Shown piece after piece: positions 21,356 through 25,484 of a stretch of 25,484 nt of DNA. The notes below the pieces were generated by a model. That model saw only the letters and a list, made by a program, of their open reading frames with translations, had not been told where the DNA came from and did no database searches. Made by a program: the position numbers and the translations under genes. Position 1 is the first letter of the stretch. Each line of letters starts with the position of its first letter. Origin of the DNA: DASUXY01 sp036377675 (lineage in GTDB: Bacteria > Bacillota > Bacilli > Bacillales > Amphibacillaceae); NCBI GenBank assembly GCA_036377675.1, contig DASUXY010000012.1, positions 1-25,484 of the forward strand, in the 5' to 3' direction.

Positions 21356-23701
21356 TCATTCCATTTCTAATTCTTGCACTCTCTTTTCAATGTATCGCTT
21401 ATCTTTTTGGGCATAAAACATTTCTGCTTTTTCGACAATTACAGCCGCATTGTACTCCGGGATCCCTGCATGTTCTTCATAAACGCCTTGCGGGATGAGC
21501 GCATTTCCTTCCGGCCAGTGTACGGAGATGTTTCCTTCTTTGACAGGAGCGAAGAGTGCTCTGCCGGTAAAGGTTCCGTATTTATTGTAGACGACGATCG
21601 CATCACTATTTTGAATGCCATGTTTTTTCCCATCACATTCGTTCATTAATACGTCATAGCGGTCCGCATCGTTGAATGAATCTTTCTCATCATAAATCAT
21701 CGAGTTGAACTGATTGCCACGTCGTGTGGATACGTAAAAGTGGCCTTCTCGTTTGCGCAGTTCTGGTAACTCGACGGGAATAAGGTTGCCTTTCCCATCA
21801 GGTGTCGGACAAATGCCGCCTTCACATAACCAAGCGCCTCCCCATTGAAAGAAGTCACCTCGTTTCTTTACGTGCTGAATGCCGTCATAATTTGGTGCAG
21901 CTAAGGCAATCTCTTTGCGAATCTCGTCTGCATCTTGAAAGTCGATCAAGTGGGTTTGTTCGGGCTTAACGCGCTTAGCTAAATCTACGTAAATTTCCCA
22001 TTCCGCTCGTGCTTCTTCAATACGAGGTCCTTTAATTTCTGGTGAAAAATAAACCATCCTTTCGGTTGAAGTAGATGTCCCACCTCCAGGTTGTTCGTAC
22101 CGTGTCATCGCTGGTAAGACGATGACCGCCTCTTTTGCATCAACGAATGTAGACGTATTGAAAATAATATCTTGATGGATGCGAATATCAACGTTTTCTA
22201 AGCATTTTTTTACAAAGTCAGGGTTCGGCATCGTTTCGAGGAAATTTCCCCCTGACATATAATATAGTTTTAATTTACGATCGTGATCTTCTGGAAGTAA
22301 GGTGTTTTCCAGCGTCACTCCGACTATGTCACCTTGCCACGTAGGGATATCGAACTTCCAGACTTCTTCAACGCGCTGGCGATTTTCATCATCCATTGGG
22401 CCACCGGGAAGAGAAAAGGGGTCCGCACCCATCTCACCTGAACCTTGAACACCAGAATGGCCACGAATGGGCATGAGTCCACAATGTTTTCGGCCGAGAA
22501 AGCCACGTAATAAAGCGAGATTGGCGACTTGTGAAATATTATCGGTTGCAAACCGGTGCATCGTTAACCCCATTGACCAGACGAAAACAGCTGACTTTGC
22601 CTCGGCGAGTAGTTCCGCTAACTCAATTATGCGTTCTCTTTTCAGTCCAGATGACTTTTCGAGTTGCTCCCAGTTGTACATTGAAACTTGTTCTTTCAAC
22701 GCGTCAAAGCCGTTCACATGCTTTTCGACAAACTCATGGTTGATTGCGGAGCCATATTCCTGTTCTTCCATATGAAACCAATGCTTCATCATTCCGTGCA
22801 TGAAGGCGATATCGCCACCTATGTTTACTTGATAGACATCATCGGCTATTTTTGTTCCAAAGAGTGCGGATTCGGGAATCGAAGGGATCCAGTAATGATC
22901 CATTGAAGGTTCGTGATAGGGATTGATGATGATAATTTTTGTTCCTTTTCGTTTCGCTGCATACATATATTTCGTGGAAACAGGTTGGTTATTAGCGGCA
23001 ACAGATCCCCAAAATAGAAGAACATCAGTTCCGATCCAATCTTTATAATTGCAGCTGGAAGCTCCGATCCCGACCGAACGGGTGAGTGCTGTTTTGGAAG
23101 GAGAATGACAAATTCGCGAAGAATTATCGATATGATTCGTACCGAGAAATCGAGCTACTTTTCCTGCTACGTAGTAAGATTCATTTGTAATTCCTCGTGA
23201 GGTTAAATAGAAAGCATATTGCTTCGGGGGAAGCACTTTCATTTTCTCGGCGATCGTATGGAGAGCTTCATCCCAAGAGATCCGTCGAAATGTTCGCTCT
23301 TCTGGTCGACGAATGAGCGGATACGGAATTCGCCCTAATTGTCGGAGTTCAGTACTGCTCATTTGGCGGAGTTCATCAATATCGGCATGAACGACTTCCT
23401 TTTTCATCGCTTTCATTGTATTTAAACGAAGGACATTTAAACGTGTCATACACAAATGAGGTCCTTTTAATGTTTGATCTTTCAAACCTTGTACACCGAG
23501 AGCACACCCATCACAAACCCCTTCTGTTAAAATCCGCGCTGCATACGGTAGATTATCTTTATTTTCCCAAACGACTTTTAGCATGTCACGAATATGATGC
23601 GGCTTCACTTTCCCGAGTCCGAATGGAATTTTGCTTGCCCACAGACTCGGATTAGGCTTTTTAGGCAATTTAATGGGCCCTGTATGTTTCGTCTTTCCCA
23701 T
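21356..23701 (-). CDS. FdhF/YdeP-family molybdopterin oxidoreductase (formate dehydrogenase-like)
   Basis: The 781-residue product is a bis-MGD molybdoenzyme alpha subunit. Near the N-terminus Cys63-x2-Cys66 and Cys84 stand where other members bind an iron-sulfur cluster. Only three cysteines are seen, as in YdeP-type proteins, so a complete [4Fe-4S] cluster is uncertain. The Ser-Ser-Arg-Ile-Cys198-His199-Ser-Pro motif provides the Mo ligand Cys and the neighbouring His that is catalytic in formate dehydrogenases. A molybdopterin-dinucleotide binding domain fills the last 150 residues. No twin-arginine signal is present, so it is cytoplasmic. The start is ATG 23701 with GGAGGG, 54 bases inside the longest frame. 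fdhD follows by 20 bases and an oxalate/formate-type transporter precedes it, supporting formate chemistry, though activity is inferred. Confidence 0.87.
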   Translation of the reverse strand: MGKTKHTGPIKLPKKPNPSLWASKIPFGLGKVKPHHIRDMLKVVWENKDNLPYAARILTEGVCDGCALGVQGLKDQTLKGPHLCMTRLNVLRLNTMKAMKKEVVHADIDELRQMSSTELRQLGRIPYPLIRRPEERTFRRISWDEALHTIAEKMKVLPPKQYAFYLTSRGITNESYYVAGKVARFLGTNHIDNSSRICHSPSKTALTRSVGIGASSCNYKDWIGTDVLLFWGSVAANNQPVSTKYMYAAKRKGTKIIIINPYHEPSMDHYWIPSIPESALFGTKIADDVYQVNIGGDIAFMHGMMKHWFHMEEQEYGSAINHEFVEKHVNGFDALKEQVSMYNWEQLEKSSGLKRERIIELAELLAEAKSAVFVWSMGLTMHRFATDNISQVANLALLRGFLGRKHCGLMPIRGHSGVQGSGEMGADPFSLPGGPMDDENRQRVEEVWKFDIPTWQGDIVGVTLENTLLPEDHDRKLKLYYMSGGNFLETMPNPDFVKKCLENVDIRIHQDIIFNTSTFVDAKEAVIVLPAMTRYEQPGGGTSTSTERMVYFSPEIKGPRIEEARAEWEIYVDLAKRVKPEQTHLIDFQDADEIRKEIALAAPNYDGIQHVKKRGDFFQWGGAWLCEGGICPTPDGKGNLIPVELPELRKREGHFYVSTRRGNQFNSMIYDEKDSFNDADRYDVLMNECDGKKHGIQNSDAIVVYNKYGTFTGRALFAPVKEGNISVHWPEGNALIPQGVYEEHAGIPEYNAAVIVEKAEMFYAQKDKRYIEKRVQELEME

Positions 23702-23854
23702 AAGAATCCCTCCATTAAAATTGATGAGCCAATGGGCGATTACATGAATCAACATTGTTTTCTATCTCTTTAGGACCAGCTGTCCGTGTATGACTTATTT
23801 ATACAAATTATGTAGGGTCGTAGTTGTGGAATGGGAAAACCGTGTTTTATTTCT

Positions 23855-25096
23855 TTATGTTTGCTTCGCACGCAGCCGTTTAATATCTTGTCTAATCCAT
23901 AGGGAAATGATAAATGCAATAATAAATAGAATTCCAAAAATCATCATCGTACTATTATAACTATTCGTTGTATCGTAAATGAATGATAAAAGAATCGGTC
24001 CAGCGATGCCCGCCATCGCCCAAGCGGTTAAAATATAGCCGTGAATCGCTCCGAGCTGTTTCGTTCCGAAGACGTCACCAATATAGGCAGGAATCGTAGC
24101 AAAACCTCCCCCGTAACAAGTCATAATAGCAAATAGTAAAACTTGAAAGAGGAGGGGATGTGTTGTAAAGGGTAACAAGAAAAATGCGATGATTTGAATG
24201 ACAAAAAACGCTGTGAACACATTTGGACGACCAATATAGTCCGATAATGACGCCCAGCCTAGTCTTCCTCCCCCATTAAATAAACCTAAAAGACCGACCA
24301 TTGTCGCTGCGGCAAGAGATGTCATTCCCGTAACTTCTTGTGCCATCGGTGATGCTACTGCAAGAATCGCAATACCGCACGTAATATTAATAAATAACAT
24401 CAGCCAGAGCATCCAGAAGCGACGTGTTTTCACCGCTTCATTAGCTGTAAGTTGGGAAAGATCTCGTTTAACTTTCACTTGTCCGTTTTGTTGTTTCTCG
24501 GTAAACCCTTTCGGTACCCATCCTTCAGGAGGTGGTGCTAAATATTGCGAAGAGACGACCATGACGATAAAATAAGTAGCGCCTAAAATATAAAAGGTAG
24601 GCGATATTCCGACGATTTCAATTAAATGTGCGGCAGCCGGACCGGTTAACAGCGCAGCAAATCCAAAGCCCATAATCGCTAGCCCGGTAGCAAGACCACG
24701 CCGATCTGGAAACCATTTAACAAGGGTTGAAACCGGTGCGATATAGCCAATTCCTAATCCGATTCCACCGATAGCTCCGTAAAATAAATATAATAAAGGT
24801 AACGATTGTAAGCTCGTCGCAAACCCCGAACCGGCTACCCCAATTCCGAAAAAAAGTGCAGCGATCATCCCCGATTTTCTTGGACCTTTTCGTTCAACGA
24901 ATCGCCCCATAAAAGCAGCGGATGTCCCTAAAAAAAAGATAGCAAGACTAAACGCAAAAGAGATTTGCGTTGTATCCCAGCCAAATTGTTCGGCTAAAGG
25001 ATTCGTAAAAACGCTCCACGCATATGCAGAACCAATTGAAATATGAATCCCGACCGCCGAAGCCGCAATGAGCCAACGATTTTTCACTTTTTGCAT
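23855..25096 (-). CDS. MFS transporter, oxalate:formate antiporter (OFA) family
   Basis: The 413-residue product has 12 predicted membrane helices. The OFA pattern includes Gly-Ser-Ala-Tyr-Ala-Trp-Ser-Val-Phe in helix 1, Gly-Arg-Phe-Val-Glu-Arg-Lys-Gly-Pro-Arg after helix 2, Gly-Ile-Gly-Leu-Gly-Ile-Gly-Tyr in helix 4 and Lys-Trp-Phe-Pro-Asp-Arg-Arg-Gly-Leu-Ala-Thr-Gly in the following loop. Family members exchange small carboxylates, oxalate for formate being the model case. Its position 153 bases before a formate dehydrogenase-like gene fits carboxylate uptake or exchange. ATG 25096 has AGGTG six bases upstream; GTG 25105 with AAAGGA is an equally good start. No clear terminator separates it from the next gene, so read-through is possible. 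Confidence 0.87.
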   Translation of the reverse strand: MQKVKNRWLIAASAVGIHISIGSAYAWSVFTNPLAEQFGWDTTQISFAFSLAIFFLGTSAAFMGRFVERKGPRKSGMIAALFFGIGVAGSGFATSLQSLPLLYLFYGAIGGIGLGIGYIAPVSTLVKWFPDRRGLATGLAIMGFGFAALLTGPAAAHLIEIVGISPTFYILGATYFIVMVVSSQYLAPPPEGWVPKGFTEKQQNGQVKVKRDLSQLTANEAVKTRRFWMLWLMLFINITCGIAILAVASPMAQEVTGMTSLAAATMVGLLGLFNGGGRLGWASLSDYIGRPNVFTAFFVIQIIAFFLLPFTTHPLLFQVLLFAIMTCYGGGFATIPAYIGDVFGTKQLGAIHGYILTAWAMAGIAGPILLSFIYDTTNSYNSTMMIFGILFIIAFIISLWIRQDIKRLRAKQT

Positions 25097-25105
25097 AACG
25101 ATCAC

Positions 25106-25421
25106 CTAGTTGTTCCTTTCCCATTTCATTGGAGAGTGTCCATTTTTGTACATGAGGAGAATAAATTTTCGTAATAATTTTAAACTTATCATATCACGGG
25201 AGCATATTTGTGACAATGCTTTTCATATGACGGTTAGCTAACGGAAAAAATATCTCATAAAGAAGATTAGAATCATAGATTGACATGGATGAATACGTGT
25301 ATACTTTTAAACAATTTTTGCAATATGCTCCATATTTTTTAAAAGAACGGATTGAATATTCATTATATTTGGTATAATATTTGATTGGGGCTATTCATAC
25401 AACGTATAGGGAGACTTTACA
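25106..25421. promoter_or_regulatory. Divergent promoter region before the last gene
   Basis: No gene is seen here. On the plus strand, TTGACA (25281-25286) lies with TACTTT at a 16-base spacing (25303-25308). Closer to the gene, TATAAT (25373-25378) has TTGAAT 15 bases upstream (25352-25357), shorter than usual. Either could drive the gene at 25422. The minus-strand promoter of the OFA gene must also be here but has no strong match. Confidence 0.4.
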
Positions 25422-25484
25422 ATGGAAAAATTGTATCGTATTCATCAAATGATTCAACAAAAAGACTATTTGGATGTTCGTTAC
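25422..25484 (+). CDS. Start of an unidentified gene, cut by the window end
   Basis: Only 21 codons are visible, beginning Met-Glu-Lys-Leu-Tyr-Arg-Ile-His-Gln-Met. A TAGGGAGA ribosome site lies about 7-8 bases before ATG 25422, and promoter-like elements are upstream, so it is very likely a real start. The amphipathic N-terminus would suit a DNA-binding regulator, but 21 residues are too few to assign a family. Confidence 0.6.
   Translation, partial: MEKLYRIHQMIQQKDYLDVRY

Noticed and set aside
21374..21649. Plus-strand ORFs inside the molybdoenzyme gene (here and at 22467-22906, 23416-23655)
   Set aside because: They are shadows of the long conserved minus-strand gene and lack ribosome sites.
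1..25484. CRISPR array, tRNA, rRNA, insertion sequence or prophage
   Set aside because: No regularly spaced repeats, cloverleaf or rRNA-like sequence, transposase, integrase or terminal repeats were seen on either strand.

Overview
The window looks like a chromosomal segment of a low-GC, aerobic or facultative member of the Bacillaceae or a close relative. Purine-rich Shine-Dalgarno sites, GTG and TTG starts, U-tailed hairpin terminators and gene types familiar from Bacillus support this: a YutJ-type NADH dehydrogenase, a CYP152 peroxygenase, RlmN, CtaB, and a Firmicutes-type FdhD with a Cys-Cys-Gly-Lys motif. No rRNA, tRNA, CRISPR array, transposase or phage gene is visible. The species cannot be named from the sequence.

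Layout. 1-2958: the 3' part of a very large multi-pass membrane protein of unknown role. 2959-3545: noncoding, with a hairpin repeat and a short attenuator-like transcript. 3546-5067: a small hypothetical gene, a GreA-type elongation factor and a convergent orphan sigma-70 family factor. 5355-5558: a CDGSH iron-sulfur protein. 5626-5885: terminators flanking an orphan near-consensus promoter that may drive a small RNA. 5911-6978: the YutJ-like NADH dehydrogenase. 7442-9765: a LytTR regulator followed by an acetyl-CoA hydrolase/succinate CoA-transferase family enzyme with tandem terminators. 10134-12553: a translationally coupled pair of membrane proteins that I read as divergent cytochrome bd (CydA) superfamily paralogues, the first carrying a C-terminal c-type cytochrome domain. 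12640-13830: an AT-rich stretch of small or broken membrane-protein ORFs. 13960-15634: heme O synthase CtaB and a divergent PurC (SAICAR synthase) homologue. 15950-18015: a WrbA-type flavoprotein and a CYP152 P450. 18058-19080: a luciferase-like flavin oxidoreductase. 19275-20372: RlmN. 20535-25096: a minus-strand formate-type cluster of an OFA-family MFS transporter, a YdeP/FdhF-like molybdopterin oxidoreductase and FdhD. 25422-25484: the start of another gene.

Taken together, much of the window concerns redox and respiratory metabolism: type II NADH dehydrogenase-like, bd-like/c-type cytochrome pair, heme O synthesis, flavoproteins, P450, and molybdoenzyme with its sulfurtransferase and transporter. 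The most unusual element is the bd-superfamily-like pair. Its subunits appear to be paralogues in which putative heme-ligand residues are divided between the partners. Next in interest are the orphan promoter/operator/terminator unit at 5687-5885, the attenuator-like element at 3334-3456, and the divergent PurC.
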